A stretch of DNA of 64,000 bases from Xanthomonas vasicola (GTDB lineage Bacteria > Pseudomonadota > Gammaproteobacteria > Xanthomonadales > Xanthomonadaceae): contig NZ_JSBW02000002.1 in assembly GCF_000772705.2 (NCBI RefSeq), forward strand, positions 1-64,000, in the 5' to 3' direction. A model generated the notes under the pieces. The model searched no databases and was not told the origin of the DNA. It saw nothing but the letters and a program-made list of their open reading frames with translations. Shown here piece after piece: positions 47,640-56,490 of the stretch (the stretch's first letter is position 1; each line of letters opens with the position of its first letter). The position numbers were made by a program, and so were the translations under genes.

Positions 47640-48860
47640 ATGAGTACTTCACAACACTTTGAATTTCTGCATGCCGAAGGCAGCACCCCGATCAAGGGCT
47701 GGGTGCGCGGCGTGCCACTGGAAGAGCAGGCGCATGCGCAGCTGCGCAATATTGCAGCAGTGCCGTTTGTCGGTCCGTGGGTCGCAGTGATGCCCGATGT
47801 GCATCTGGGTAAGGGTGCAACCGTGGGCTCGGTGATTCCGACCCGTGGCGCCATCATCCCGGCGGCGGTGGGCGTGGACATCGGCTGCGGCATGGCCGCG
47901 GTACGTACCACGCTGCGTGCCAACGACCTGCCCGACAACCTGGCGCAGTTGCGCTCCAGCATCGAGCGTAGCGTGCCGGTGGGCAACGGTCGTGGCGGCG
48001 AGCATCGCAAACTGCCGGACAGCATCGAAACCCGCATTGCGCAGTCGGGGTTGGTGCAACGTCTGGACGCGATCAAGCAGCAGCACAAGCGCATCCGCAC
48101 CGACAAGCTGGACTGCCAGATCGGCACGCTGGGCGGCGGCAATCACTTCATCGAGATCTGTCTGGACGAAACCGATGCAGTGTGGGTGATGCTGCACAGC
48201 GGTTCGCGTGGCACCGGCAACCTGATCGGCACCTACTTCATCGAGCGTGCGCGTGAGCAACTGGCGCATCGTGTGTTGGGCTTTCATCTGCCCGACAAGG
48301 ACCTGGCCTTTTTCATGCAGGGTGAGCCCTTGTTCGACGAGTACGTCGAAGCGGTGTCGTGGGCGCAGGATTACGCCCGCGAAAATCGCGAGGCGATGAT
48401 GGCGCGTGTGCTGGCTGAGATGCGTCATCGGTTGCCGAAGTTCCAGCTAGAAAAGTTGGCAGTCAATTGCCACCACAACTATGTGCAGAAGGAAACGCAC
48501 GCTGGCGAGGAATTGTTGATCACGCGTAAGGGCGCGGTGAGCGCACGGGCCGGTGAGCTGGGTATCATTCCCGGCAGCATGGGCACACGCAGCTACATCG
48601 TGCGCGGGCTGGGCAACGCCGACAGTTTCCATAGCTGTAGCCACGGCGCAGGGCGGGTGATGAGCAGAACAGCTGCACGTGCGCAGATCACGCTGGCGCA
48701 GCACCGCGAAGCCACCGCACATGTGGAATGCCGTAAGGATGCAGCAGTGATCGACGAGTCGCCTGCGGCGTACAAGTCGATCGATGCGGTAATGGCCGCG
48801 CAGCAGGATCTGGTCGAAGTACTGCACACCTTGCGCCAGGTGGTGTGTATCAAGGGGTAG
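47640..48860 (+). CDS. rtcB: RNA-splicing ligase RtcB
   Basis: 406 residues from the ATG at 47640, with AAAGGA nine bases upstream. Joins 2',3'-cyclic-phosphate or 3'-phosphate RNA ends to 5'-OH ends using GTP and Mn2+. Conserved features: DVHLGKGATVGSVIPT (about 57), the metal Cys in GVDIGCGMAAVRT (about 80), GGGNHFIEI (about 165), HSGSRGTGN (about 186) and the guanylated His in SHGAGR (about 337). No rtcA or rtcR is nearby. Its usual slipin partner is reduced to a fragment just upstream. Confidence 0.95.
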   Translation: MSTSQHFEFLHAEGSTPIKGWVRGVPLEEQAHAQLRNIAAVPFVGPWVAVMPDVHLGKGATVGSVIPTRGAIIPAAVGVDIGCGMAAVRTTLRANDLPDNLAQLRSSIERSVPVGNGRGGEHRKLPDSIETRIAQSGLVQRLDAIKQQHKRIRTDKLDCQIGTLGGGNHFIEICLDETDAVWVMLHSGSRGTGNLIGTYFIERAREQLAHRVLGFHLPDKDLAFFMQGEPLFDEYVEAVSWAQDYARENREAMMARVLAEMRHRLPKFQLEKLAVNCHHNYVQKETHAGEELLITRKGAVSARAGELGIIPGSMGTRSYIVRGLGNADSFHSCSHGAGRVMSRTAARAQITLAQHREATAHVECRKDAAVIDESPAAYKSIDAVMAAQQDLVEVLHTLRQVVCIKG

Positions 48861-49066
48861 AAAAGGGCCCGCACGAGCAACTTTTTTGGTTGCAGGCACC
48901 TTGCGCGCGCGAGCCAGCAACCTGATCCGCAGCGCGATGCACAATTCAGTCATGTCGCGATGGCACTCACATCAAAGCACGCACGTTTCACTCTTTCGAC
49001 GCCATCGTTGCGCCTCGTTCGCGACCCGATCTACAGGGCGCATCCATCAGATCATCCGGAGGCGAT

Positions 49067-49867
49067 ATGAGCAATCTCGGCAACCAGGAACGCAAAGAAG
49101 AAGCAAAGGATTTGAACCGCGACCCGATCTCCGGTGCACCCGGTGCGCATCCGGTTGGCGTGGGTGTTGGTGGCATCGCCGGTGGTGCAGCAGCAGGCGC
49201 GCTCGCAGGCACGGTCTTCGGCCCGCTCGGTACCTTGATCGGTGCGGCAGCCGGTGTGGTCGCTGGCGCAGCAGCAGGCAAGGGCGTGGCCGAGCGTCTC
49301 GACCCGACCGTAGAAACCGAATACTGGCGCCAGGAGCATCGCAACCGTCCTTACTACAAGGAAGGCACCGACTACGACCGCGACTATGCCACCGTCTATG
49401 GATTCGGTTTGCAGGCACGCGAAACCCGCCCCACCAGCACTTGGGAGGAAACCGAAGCCACACTGGCTGGCGAATGGCCGCGTAACCGCGGCGAATCGCG
49501 CCTGGAATGGGAAGAGGCCCGTCTTGCTGCACGCGACGCGTGGGACCGTGCAGATCGCACCCACACTGTCTACCGCGACAACGACACACATTACGAAGGC
49601 CGCTTCGACAGCGCCAGCTACCGCGATGCCGAATATTCCTATGACGACTATCGCCCGGCCTATCGCTACGGCATGCAGGCGCGCCAGCAGCACGCCGGCC
49701 GCCAGTGGGACGACCATCTGGAGCGCGATCTGGGCGATGGCTGGGACCGCTTCAAGGCCAATTCGCGCCTGAGCTGGGAAAAAGCCAAACACGCAGTGCG
49801 TGAAGCGTTCGATTCTGAGAATCATGATGCAGCGGCACGTCGCAACCCGACCGACCCGCGCGTTTAA
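49067..49867 (+). CDS. Glycine-zipper protein with a duplicated aromatic/acidic module
   Basis: 266 residues. A hydrophobic glycine-zipper region (about 31-75: GVGVGGIAGGAAAGALAG, then FGPLGTLIGAAAGVVAG) resembles membrane-inserting or pore-like small proteins. Two copies of a 75-residue module follow (about 86-160 and 175-250), each with Y...DY...VY/AY-xxG-QAR, a W...E/D...L...W stretch, and SRL-WE-A-xxA-R-A-D. No signal peptide. A good ribosome-binding site (CGGAGG) precedes the ATG and a strong terminator follows. Function unknown; stress-related roles are guessed for similar proteins. Confidence 0.8.
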   Translation: MSNLGNQERKEEAKDLNRDPISGAPGAHPVGVGVGGIAGGAAAGALAGTVFGPLGTLIGAAAGVVAGAAAGKGVAERLDPTVETEYWRQEHRNRPYYKEGTDYDRDYATVYGFGLQARETRPTSTWEETEATLAGEWPRNRGESRLEWEEARLAARDAWDRADRTHTVYRDNDTHYEGRFDSASYRDAEYSYDDYRPAYRYGMQARQQHAGRQWDDHLERDLGDGWDRFKANSRLSWEKAKHAVREAFDSENHDAAARRNPTDPRV

Positions 49868-49919
49868 GGGCTCGTCGCCGCATGGCAGAAAGTGCCGCTG
49901 TAAACGTAATACGGTGAAT

Positions 49920-49947
49920 CAGAACGGGCCCGCTTGGGCCCGTTCTG
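49920..49947 (+). terminator. Terminator after the glycine-zipper gene
   Basis: CAGAACGGGCCC / GGGCCCGTTCTG, a perfect 12-bp stem with loop GCTT, about 50 bases after the stop codon. The T-run is weak (TGCGTCG follows), but the stem is very stable. Confidence 0.7.
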
Positions 49948-50124
49948 CGTCGTGGAGGCACGTCGAAGAGGTCATTCGCCAGCATCCAGAGCGCGTCTGT
50001 GCCGGCACGCATTTCGGGCCAATCAACTCCACAAGGCCTCCGATGCGCGCACTGCGCATCCATCACGCCGAAAAGGCGCCGCATGCGCGCCACCGTTCCT
50101 CTTCATGCGCCTCATTCCGGGTAA

Positions 50125-50994
50125 CTACCCTGAGGTCTTCTCCACCGCACGGATATCGCCACGAAATACAGGCGCAGCCTGTTCCAGTTGGGCCGCAGCA
50201 GCACCCTGCTGATTCTTGAGCAGTTGCTTGCGTGTGGCCACCACTTCCTTGGCCAATGCGATGCGACGGCCGACGACCATTTCGGTCAGCCAGTCGATCA
50301 GTGCACGCGTGTACTGCTGCTGATGTTCCTTGATGCTCAGCGCATGGTCGGCGCCGGCAATCAAGCGCGTCGTGAGCGAACGCGCCTGCACGAAGGCCGC
50401 TGCGTAATTCTGCGACACAGGCTGTGGCACGATCACATCGTGCTCGGCTTCCACCAACAACACATCACCCTTGTAGTTGGCGCACGCGGCCAAGGCGATA
50501 TTGTCTTCCGGACGCAGGCGCTGCTGGCGATAGGCCATCAGGTCGGGGTCGGCATTGAGGCTGACCTTGGGCTGGTCCCAATACGCATCCTTGTAGAGTG
50601 CAGGCGAACGCAACGCCAGCCATTCCACCGGGCGCTCGCGCGTGAGCAACGCCGACAGATAACCGCCGTAGCTCAGCCCGACCACTGCGATGGACTGCGC
50701 ATCCACATACGACAGACTTGCCAACTGATCATAAGCGGCCTTGATGTCGTCCAGGTTCTGCGCGCGCGTCACAGTCTGGCGCATCGATGCGTAGCCTTCA
50801 TGGCCGCGCAGATCGAAGGTCATGCAGATGCAGCCTAGGCCAGCCGCCTCGCGCGCGCGCACCAGACTGTGGTGTTGACTGCCGCCCCAACCGTGCACGA
50901 ACAGGACCGCAGGCATGCCCGAGGGTGTCAGCAAGGTGCCACTGAGTGCATCCTCGCCGACAGGAATATCGATACTGGAAAGTTTGGCTTCCAT
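50125..50994 (-). CDS. Alpha/beta hydrolase
   Basis: 289 residues. The nucleophile elbow GLSYGG (about 101-106) and oxyanion strand [14 protein letters not shown] (about 30) mark an alpha/beta hydrolase of the dienelactone-hydrolase/prolyl-oligopeptidase type; a later acid/His pair is plausible in EAEHDVIVP and GADHALS (about 208 and 240). No signal peptide. Its ATG overlaps the stop of the upstream DUF3182 gene by one base (TAATG), so the two are translated together. Substrate unknown. Confidence 0.9.
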   Translation of the reverse strand: MEAKLSSIDIPVGEDALSGTLLTPSGMPAVLFVHGWGGSQHHSLVRAREAAGLGCICMTFDLRGHEGYASMRQTVTRAQNLDDIKAAYDQLASLSYVDAQSIAVVGLSYGGYLSALLTRERPVEWLALRSPALYKDAYWDQPKVSLNADPDLMAYRQQRLRPEDNIALAACANYKGDVLLVEAEHDVIVPQPVSQNYAAAFVQARSLTTRLIAGADHALSIKEHQQQYTRALIDWLTEMVVGRRIALAKEVVATRKQLLKNQQGAAAAQLEQAAPVFRGDIRAVEKTSG

Positions 50995-52088
50995 TACGTC
51001 GCAGAGACCCTCCTGTATTTGTAACGCGGCCCCGGCCCGGATTGGGTTGCGCGGTAGTAGACCTGCGCATCGGCCGGCGGCTCGCCCTGATAGATTTCAT
51101 GGGTGGACGCAGTGACCCACTGCAATGCGGGGTCTTGCTGAAATGCGGCGACTGCAGCGAGTTCAGCCGGTGTAGCGCCGCCAATCCGCCACGATTGTTC
51201 AAGCACGCCGCACACCTGCACGTGGCCAGCATCTTCCCCGCTCACCACATCATAGTTGCGGCGTGAGATCTGCAGCTCAGGATAAGCAGCGGTGATGAAT
51301 CGATCGTATCTGCACGCCTGTTCGACCACCCGCTGCTCAAGCGGCGGCAATGCGGTGGCCATCAACGCCTCCAGCGATCCGCGGAACACGCGCAGCGCCG
51401 AGCCACCGTAGACATCGGTGCCATCCAGGTTGGGCACGCTGCATTGCGTACCGTAGTAAGCGACCTGGATGCCGGCGACGCACAGCTCGCCCACGCTATG
51501 CGTCAGGGGCTGCAGGATATTGCGCTCCAGCACCGCGCCATGCGTGGCTAGATAGGTGTCGGGCAGGCAGTCCAGCACCTGAGTGAGCTGCAGTACGTCA
51601 GCAACGCGCCACTGGTCGTTACCACCCACGCCAGTCGGCAGCTTCAAGCGCACGCCTCCATCGCCAGAAAGCGCCTCGAATGCATGTATCGCATCATGTC
51701 GAGAAAACACAGTGAAGCCCGGCAACGTGGCGGGAATCAGTGATGCGGCCAGCGCCTGATTCCAGCCTTCCGTACGTGCTGCACTGTCGTTGATCAATGG
51801 GTGACCAATCACCTTGGTCGCCAGAAACGCATGCGGCACGATTCCTCCGAGCAAATCGTCAGCGCCATGGATGCCGAATCCACGTGCTTGCGCCGTGGTC
51901 AGCGTGTCATCGGGCACATGAAAGGTGCCGGCATCGATGACGCCATCACCGGCGACGCCGGCATCGCGCACCCCCAGCAATCGCGCAATCTCACTGCACA
52001 CCCACGCATGTGTGGCGCGCTCGTGACCATGCTCGGGCACACGGCGCGTGGCGTGCCCAAGCACTTGTCGATGGTGCGTCTGTACCAT
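50994..52088 (-). CDS. DUF3182 family protein
   Basis: 364 residues, probably cytoplasmic. Matches my recollection of the uncharacterised DUF3182 family: [22 protein letters not shown] near 75-95, [14 protein letters not shown] near 150, and a C-terminal [36 protein letters not shown] region (landmarks SRRNYD and SWRIGG). The middle resembles ATP-grasp-like substrate-binding text (K-P-xGVGGNDQ), but a catalytic set is not certain. The stop overlaps the start of the hydrolase. The pair may form a small modification/hydrolysis unit; no pathway known. Confidence 0.8.
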   Translation of the reverse strand: MVQTHHRQVLGHATRRVPEHGHERATHAWVCSEIARLLGVRDAGVAGDGVIDAGTFHVPDDTLTTAQARGFGIHGADDLLGGIVPHAFLATKVIGHPLINDSAARTEGWNQALAASLIPATLPGFTVFSRHDAIHAFEALSGDGGVRLKLPTGVGGNDQWRVADVLQLTQVLDCLPDTYLATHGAVLERNILQPLTHSVGELCVAGIQVAYYGTQCSVPNLDGTDVYGGSALRVFRGSLEALMATALPPLEQRVVEQACRYDRFITAAYPELQISRRNYDVVSGEDAGHVQVCGVLEQSWRIGGATPAELAAVAAFQQDPALQWVTASTHEIYQGEPPADAQVYYRATQSGPGPRYKYRRVSAT

Positions 52089-52175
52089 GACCTCTCCCCT
52101 GCGGCATGACCGCGCGTCGTTGCTGGCCTCGGTCGCAGCTGAGGAACGGGTCTGATGTGCGTTGGTGCTAGCGCC

Positions 52176-52340
52176 TTATTTCAGCGCCAGATACAGGCCT
52201 AATACGATCAAGAACACCACGATCAAGCTGACGGCGATACGCCCACCACGCAGCTCCAATAGGGCATGCCACCACACGCGTGCTTCTGCTGTGCCGCTGG
52301 CATGATGCGGCTTACGGCCACTGGTCTCGCTGTCCTGCAT
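52176..52340 (-). CDS. Small single-pass membrane protein
   Basis: 54 residues starting MQDSETSGRK at 52340; the hydrophobic C-terminal helix (about 36-53, IAVSLIVVFLIVLGLYLAL) is convincing. The N-terminus is polar and would be cytoplasmic. The frame continues upstream to 52475, but that part is unlike a protein N-terminus. The ribosome-binding site is weak. No family recognised. Confidence 0.5.
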   Translation of the reverse strand: MQDSETSGRKPHHASGTAEARVWWHALLELRGGRIAVSLIVVFLIVLGLYLALK

Positions 52341-52745
52341 CCTAAGTACTCTCGCTCCATCACGTCGTTCTCCACCATAACGATCAGACGTTACACAAGT
52401 GTGGAGCGGTTCAGAATCTTCCGTAAAATTCGGCAGTGCACGAGCGAATTTGCCTGATCCGATAGCAATGTGCACATCTGCCTGCCGGGTGTAGCCCGCG
52501 CTCGGTAGCAGAGCGAGGCGAGCCCGCTGTCTTCGTTCGACGAAGTGGCTGCCGGCGCGTCATGTCGTGTGCGTTGACGACATGCATGCATCTGCATGCA
52601 TCGCGTATAGAAACGCCGAAGTAGCCTGACCAATTAAGCGTGCGTCGCACTGCCACGCTGCAATGGTTGGGTTCGATGATCATTCGTTGACATACCCGCA
52701 GTTACTCTGCAGGTCAAGTTTGTTTACCCCGGAATACGTCAAGTC

Positions 52746-53027
52746 ATGAGCAGAGATCCATCCGTCATCGATGTACAGGCCGAAATCGCGCATTGGCAGG
52801 CGCGGCATGCTCAGGGAAACCTGGGCGCAGGCAAGTTCAGCGAGTTGTCCCCGGTGGTGAAGATGGCCTGCGATATCTATTTGCAGGCACCGCGTTCGAG
52901 CGATCAGGAACGTCTGCGCCTGTTCCGCGACCGCTTGGAGCACCACTTCATTTCATCCAGCACACAGTCCAACTACGAACAGTTGGCCACCGATTGCTGG
53001 CAGCGTTTAGGTGCACGCAATAGTTGA
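52746..53027 (+). CDS. Small hypothetical protein
   Basis: 93 residues, acidic/helical: IDVQAEIAHWQARHAQG, then KMACDIYLQAP and LFRDRLEHHF. No signal peptide or membrane segment. It sits just before the next small gene (53 bases), and both may be one transcript. I do not recognise the family; the layout suggests a small helical-bundle regulator or stress protein, which is a guess. Confidence 0.7.
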   Translation: MSRDPSVIDVQAEIAHWQARHAQGNLGAGKFSELSPVVKMACDIYLQAPRSSDQERLRLFRDRLEHHFISSSTQSNYEQLATDCWQRLGARNS

Positions 53028-53079
53028 GTTCGCAGCATCGAGCAGTCCGAGCAGTACCTGTTTTTCATTGGAGATTGTC

Positions 53080-53355
53080 ATGAAAACCCCGTATCAAGTG
53101 CAGCAGGAGCTGGAACGACTGGAGCGGTTGGTTCCGCACATCGTCAGCGACCAGGGCGACCGCGCGGAGGAAATCCTTGGCTTCCACGTCGCCAGTCTGT
53201 TGGGTAGCGCACCGGCCAGCGAACACGCGTTGATTCGCGAACGCACCGCACGTATGGCACGCACCTGTCGCAGTGCGCAGGATGCGGTGCGCTCGCCCAA
53301 GGTACCTGTCAGACCATTGGGTATGGCGCCCGTTGCCCAGCCGCAGTGGGCCTAA
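53080..53355 (+). CDS. Small hypothetical protein
   Basis: 91 residues from the ATG at 53080, with GGAGA eight bases upstream. The N-terminal half is helical (YQVQQELERLERLVPHIV), with charged repeats of E and R. The C-terminus is Pro-rich (KVPVRPLGMAPVAQP). No membrane or export signal. A terminator hairpin follows. Family not recognised. Confidence 0.7.
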   Translation: MKTPYQVQQELERLERLVPHIVSDQGDRAEEILGFHVASLLGSAPASEHALIRERTARMARTCRSAQDAVRSPKVPVRPLGMAPVAQPQWA

Positions 53356-53368
53356 CCGACGCATCTCC

Positions 53369-53387
53369 GGAGCCGCATCGCGGCTCC
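53369..53387 (+). terminator. Terminator after the 91-residue gene
   Basis: GGAGCCGC / GCGGCTCC, a perfect 8-bp stem with loop ATC, followed by TTTGC. It is placed 14 bases after the stop codon. Confidence 0.7.
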
Positions 53388-53433
53388 TTTGCATTACACA
53401 CTCGGCAGATGCCAATTCTTTTTCAGGACCCCC

Positions 53434-54027
53434 ATGAAATCCACGCTCATCACTGCTTCGTTGTTGGCCATGCTCTCCCTGACCGCGTGCGATCGCCCTG
53501 GCGGCGATGCGTCGCGCACCGCACCAGCGGTGTCGCCCGAACCGACAGCTGCGCCTGTCAGCGGCAGCGGGGCGACCGAATTGGCCAAGGGTGATGGCGC
53601 AGTGCTGGGCGTACTGGCGGCCATCGACGAAAACGAGATTGCGCTCGCCAAGCAGGCCATCGAACAGGATCTGGGTGGCGCCACTGGCGACTTCGCGCAG
53701 CAGATGCTGCACGACCACGAAGCGAACCTCGAAAAAACCAAGTCGCTTGGCGCAGCCGGGAGCCCACGTGCTGAAGCCATGCGCGCCAAGGGCAAGGCTG
53801 CAGTGGAGGCGCTGTCCAAGACGCTGACCTTGCCCGACGGCAAGGACGCATACCGCAACGCATTCATGCGCAACATGGTGATCGACCATGGCGACACCAT
53901 CAAGATTATGGATTCGGAACTGCTGCCCGCCGCCGAAAGCGCACCGGTCAAGCAGCATCTGGAAGAGACCCGCCGCGTGGTCTCGGCGCATTTTGAACGC
54001 GCCCATGCGGTGTCTTCGTCCAAGTAA
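53434..54027 (+). CDS. DUF4142-type lipoprotein
   Basis: 197 residues. A lipoprotein signal with lipobox LTAC (Cys19) is followed by a Pro/Ala/Ser linker (about 22-48) and a ferritin-like helical DUF4142 domain (about 50-195) with VLAAIDENEIALAKQAIEQ, QQMLHDHEANL and MVIDHGDTIKI. The His residues in HDHEAN and DHGDT could bind metal. Probably anchored in the outer membrane, periplasmic side. Role unknown; the family often accompanies envelope-stress genes. A terminator follows. Confidence 0.88.
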   Translation: MKSTLITASLLAMLSLTACDRPGGDASRTAPAVSPEPTAAPVSGSGATELAKGDGAVLGVLAAIDENEIALAKQAIEQDLGGATGDFAQQMLHDHEANLEKTKSLGAAGSPRAEAMRAKGKAAVEALSKTLTLPDGKDAYRNAFMRNMVIDHGDTIKIMDSELLPAAESAPVKQHLEETRRVVSAHFERAHAVSSSK

Positions 54028-54050
54028 GCAGTTGACCACGCTGCTCCCTG

Positions 54051-54079
54051 CAAACGCGCCGACTAGTCCGGCGCGTTTG
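54051..54079 (+). terminator. Terminator after the DUF4142 gene
   Basis: CAAACGCGCCG / CGGCGCGTTTG, a perfect 11-bp stem with a 7-base loop (ACTAGTC), followed by TGTTTAG. It lies 24 bases past the stop. Confidence 0.8.
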
Positions 54080-54236
54080 TGTTTAGTGGCCCGCACAAGC
54101 TGCTACCTGTGAGGCACTTCGGCCACGCAAGAAGGCGGCCCAGCGCACAGCCGCGTGCCTATGCCCGTGCCAGCTTCACCTCGCTTGGCGTGATCCTGGC
54201 CTATGGTGCCGCATCGATTCGGCCCAGGAGCCCTCC

Positions 54237-55124
54237 ATGCATCTGCTCATTACCGGCGGCACCGGCTTCATCGGACAAGCCTTGTGCCCGGCATTGCTGC
54301 AGGCCGGCCATCAGGTCAGCGTCCTGACCCGCGGCGTACGACGCGCCAGGCACACTCTGCCCGGCGTCACAGCAGTGGAGACGCTGGACGGGGTGCAGGC
54401 CGATGCCGTCATCAACCTGGCCGGCGAGCCGCTGGCCGCAGGCCGCTGGACCGATGCCCGCAAGCAGCGTTTCCGCGAATCGCGCCTGGGCATCACCCAT
54501 CAGTTGCAGAACTGGATCGCGCAGCAGCCGGCCGCGCAGCGTCCGACCGTGCTGATTTCCGGCTCGGCCGTGGGGTATTACGGCGAACGCGGCGATACCG
54601 CACTGACCGAAGCCGACCCTGCCGGCGATGATTTTTCTGCATTGTTGTGCCGCGACTGGGAAGCGGCAGCCAACACCATCAGGGCGCTCGGCCCGCGCGT
54701 GAGTTGGGTGCGCACCGGTATCGTGCTGGATCGCGATGGCGGCGCACTGGCACGCATGCTGCCGGCATTCCGTTTCGGCGGCGGCGGGCCGTTCGGCGAT
54801 GGCCGGCACTGGATGAGTTGGATCCACCGTGCCGATATGGTCGCGCTCTTGCTGTGGCTACTGCCGCACGGCCAGCCCGGCGCCTACAACGCAACGGCAC
54901 CCAACCCGGTGACTAATGCGGAGTTCGCGCGCACGCTGGCCAAGGTGCTGCACCGCCCCGTCCTGCTGGCCTTGCCGAGCGGCTTGCTACGGCTGGGCTT
55001 CGGCGAGATGGCCGACCTGTTGCTGATCAGCCAGCGCGTGCTGCCGCAGCGTGCGCTCGCTGCCGGCTTCCGCTTCCAGTACGCCCAGCTGGACGCTGCG
55101 CTGCGCGCCATTCTTCAGCGCTGA
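54237..55124 (+). CDS. TIGR01777-family NAD-dependent epimerase-like protein
   Basis: 295 residues, extended SDR. The GGTGFIGQALCPALLQAGHQV start is followed by LAGEPLAAGRWTDARKQRFRESRLG (landmarks LAGEP and RESRLG), SGSAVGYYG (about 106) and a C-terminal DUF1731 region with RVLPQRALAAGFRFQYA, all diagnostic of the YfcH/SulA-type TIGR01777 family. The family is widespread but of unclear function (nucleoside-sugar or cell-division links have been suggested). Its neighbours do not clarify it. Confidence 0.93.
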   Translation: MHLLITGGTGFIGQALCPALLQAGHQVSVLTRGVRRARHTLPGVTAVETLDGVQADAVINLAGEPLAAGRWTDARKQRFRESRLGITHQLQNWIAQQPAAQRPTVLISGSAVGYYGERGDTALTEADPAGDDFSALLCRDWEAAANTIRALGPRVSWVRTGIVLDRDGGALARMLPAFRFGGGGPFGDGRHWMSWIHRADMVALLLWLLPHGQPGAYNATAPNPVTNAEFARTLAKVLHRPVLLALPSGLLRLGFGEMADLLLISQRVLPQRALAAGFRFQYAQLDAALRAILQR

Positions 55125-55396
55125 GCGGCGGCTAGACGTGGGAATCGAAGAAGCTCCATCTTGTGCACGAGTAACGCAGCGACGCACGAGAGAGGTTTTC
55201 AAACAGAGCTCATAGAACTCCGCCGCAACGGCCGAGCAGGCCTCGACGAACGAGTGCAGACGAACGATTGCATAAGACTGCGACAGCAAGGCCAAAAATC
55301 AGCCACAAAAAAACCGACGCTGTTGCACAACGCCGGCTTTTCAACAGTACACGTGGTGCATGCGCTGCACGCAGCCTACGCCTCAGCGTAAGGACC

Positions 55397-56248
55397 TTAG
55401 CGCGTCACGCGCTTTACGGCCTTTTTTCCCACTGCTTTGCGGGCAGCAGTGGTCTTTGCCACCGCACGTGTTGCCGGGGTCTTGGTGACCTTAGCAGCCT
55501 TCTTCAACGCGGTTTTGGTCACGGCCTTCTTGAGCGGAGCTTTCTTCACTGCGGCCTGTTTGGTTGCGGTCTGCTTGGCGGCCGGCGCCTTCTTGGCCGC
55601 GGGCTTGGCCAGCGTCTTGGTAGCCGACTTCTTCGCTGCCGCCGACTTGGCCGCTGCCTTCTTCGCTGCCGTGCGCGCGCTCACCGTTGCAACAGCGGTC
55701 TTGCGTGCTGCGCTCTTGGCGGCGGTCTTGGCGCTGAGTGCAGCTGCTTCGGCCTTGGCATTGGCCTTGGCGGTTTCGAGCTTGCGCTTGGTGTTGGCCT
55801 TGGTGTCGGTGATCTTCCTCTTGGCCGCAGCGCTGGTGCTGCTCAGTTTCTGCTTGGCGGCATCGGTGGTCGAGGTCAGCTTTTGCTTGGCCGCGTCCTT
55901 GGTCGACACCAGCTTCTGCTTGGCAGCGTCTTTGGTGGCGACCAGCTTGTCCTTGGCAGCGTCCTTGGTCGCTACCAGCGAGCGCTTGGTCTTGGCCACG
56001 CTACGCTTCACTGCGGTGGCCGCTTTGCCAGCTTTCTTGGCCACATTCTTTTCGACCTTGACCACCGCCTTGCGTGCTTTGACCACACGCGTCTTGACCT
56101 CTTCCACCGCCGTGCCTGCAGCTTCCTGCACGCTGGCGACCGCCTCGCTGGTGGTGCTGGCGATGGTCTCGGTCAACTCGGTGGCGGTGCTCTTTACGCT
56201 ATCGACGGCGTCGGACAGGGTTGCCGTTACACCATTGCCGTTGCTCAT
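55397..56248 (-). CDS. Histone-H1-like Lys/Ala-rich protein with 11-residue repeats
   Basis: 283 residues, extremely Lys/Ala-rich. N-terminal part (1-60) is acidic-mixed and helical. Residues 92-168 hold seven consecutive 11-residue units, the first four VATKDAAKDKL, VATKDAAKQKL, VSTKDAAKQKL and TSTTDAAKQKL, resembling LEA/apoptotic amphipathic 11-mers. The C-terminal 110 residues are AAK/KKA-type tails as in Hc1/AlgP histone-like proteins. It likely compacts or protects DNA or membranes under stress. A GGAGG ribosome-binding site is on the minus strand before 56248. Repeat DNA is at 55745-55975. Confidence 0.88.
   Translation of the reverse strand: MSNGNGVTATLSDAVDSVKSTATELTETIASTTSEAVASVQEAAGTAVEEVKTRVVKARKAVVKVEKNVAKKAGKAATAVKRSVAKTKRSLVATKDAAKDKLVATKDAAKQKLVSTKDAAKQKLTSTTDAAKQKLSSTSAAAKRKITDTKANTKRKLETAKANAKAEAAALSAKTAAKSAARKTAVATVSARTAAKKAAAKSAAAKKSATKTLAKPAAKKAPAAKQTATKQAAVKKAPLKKAVTKTALKKAAKVTKTPATRAVAKTTAARKAVGKKAVKRVTR
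55745..55975 (-). repeat. 33-bp coding tandem repeats
   Basis: Seven units of 33 bp in the histone-like gene encode the 11-residue repeats. Units 1-4 are closely similar at DNA level (AAGGACGCTGCCAAG-type cores), whereas units 5-7 are diverged. In-frame unit gain or loss is expected between strains. Confidence 0.8.
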
Positions 56249-56490
56249 AGACCCTCCTTAAGGGCGTCAGTGCGGGAAATCGGGCGATGCACGACCGCAC
56301 GCAACATGCTGAACAGGCATCGGATGAAGCGGACGCTACGCCGGGCCTGACGGGCTGTCAACGCAATCGGGGCAACGGATGCGCGGTACTTTCACCGGCA
56401 GTTAAATTGCACGCAGGCACCCTCGTTCAGCTTGATTTACGCAGTCAGACGCCCTATTCCTCTTTCACCGCGTAACCCGGAATCCGTTCC

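Noticed and set aside
47081-47662. 193-residue frame over the slipin fragment
   Set aside because: It reads the slipin codons in a shifted frame; only the 47241-47585 frame gives slipin-like protein.
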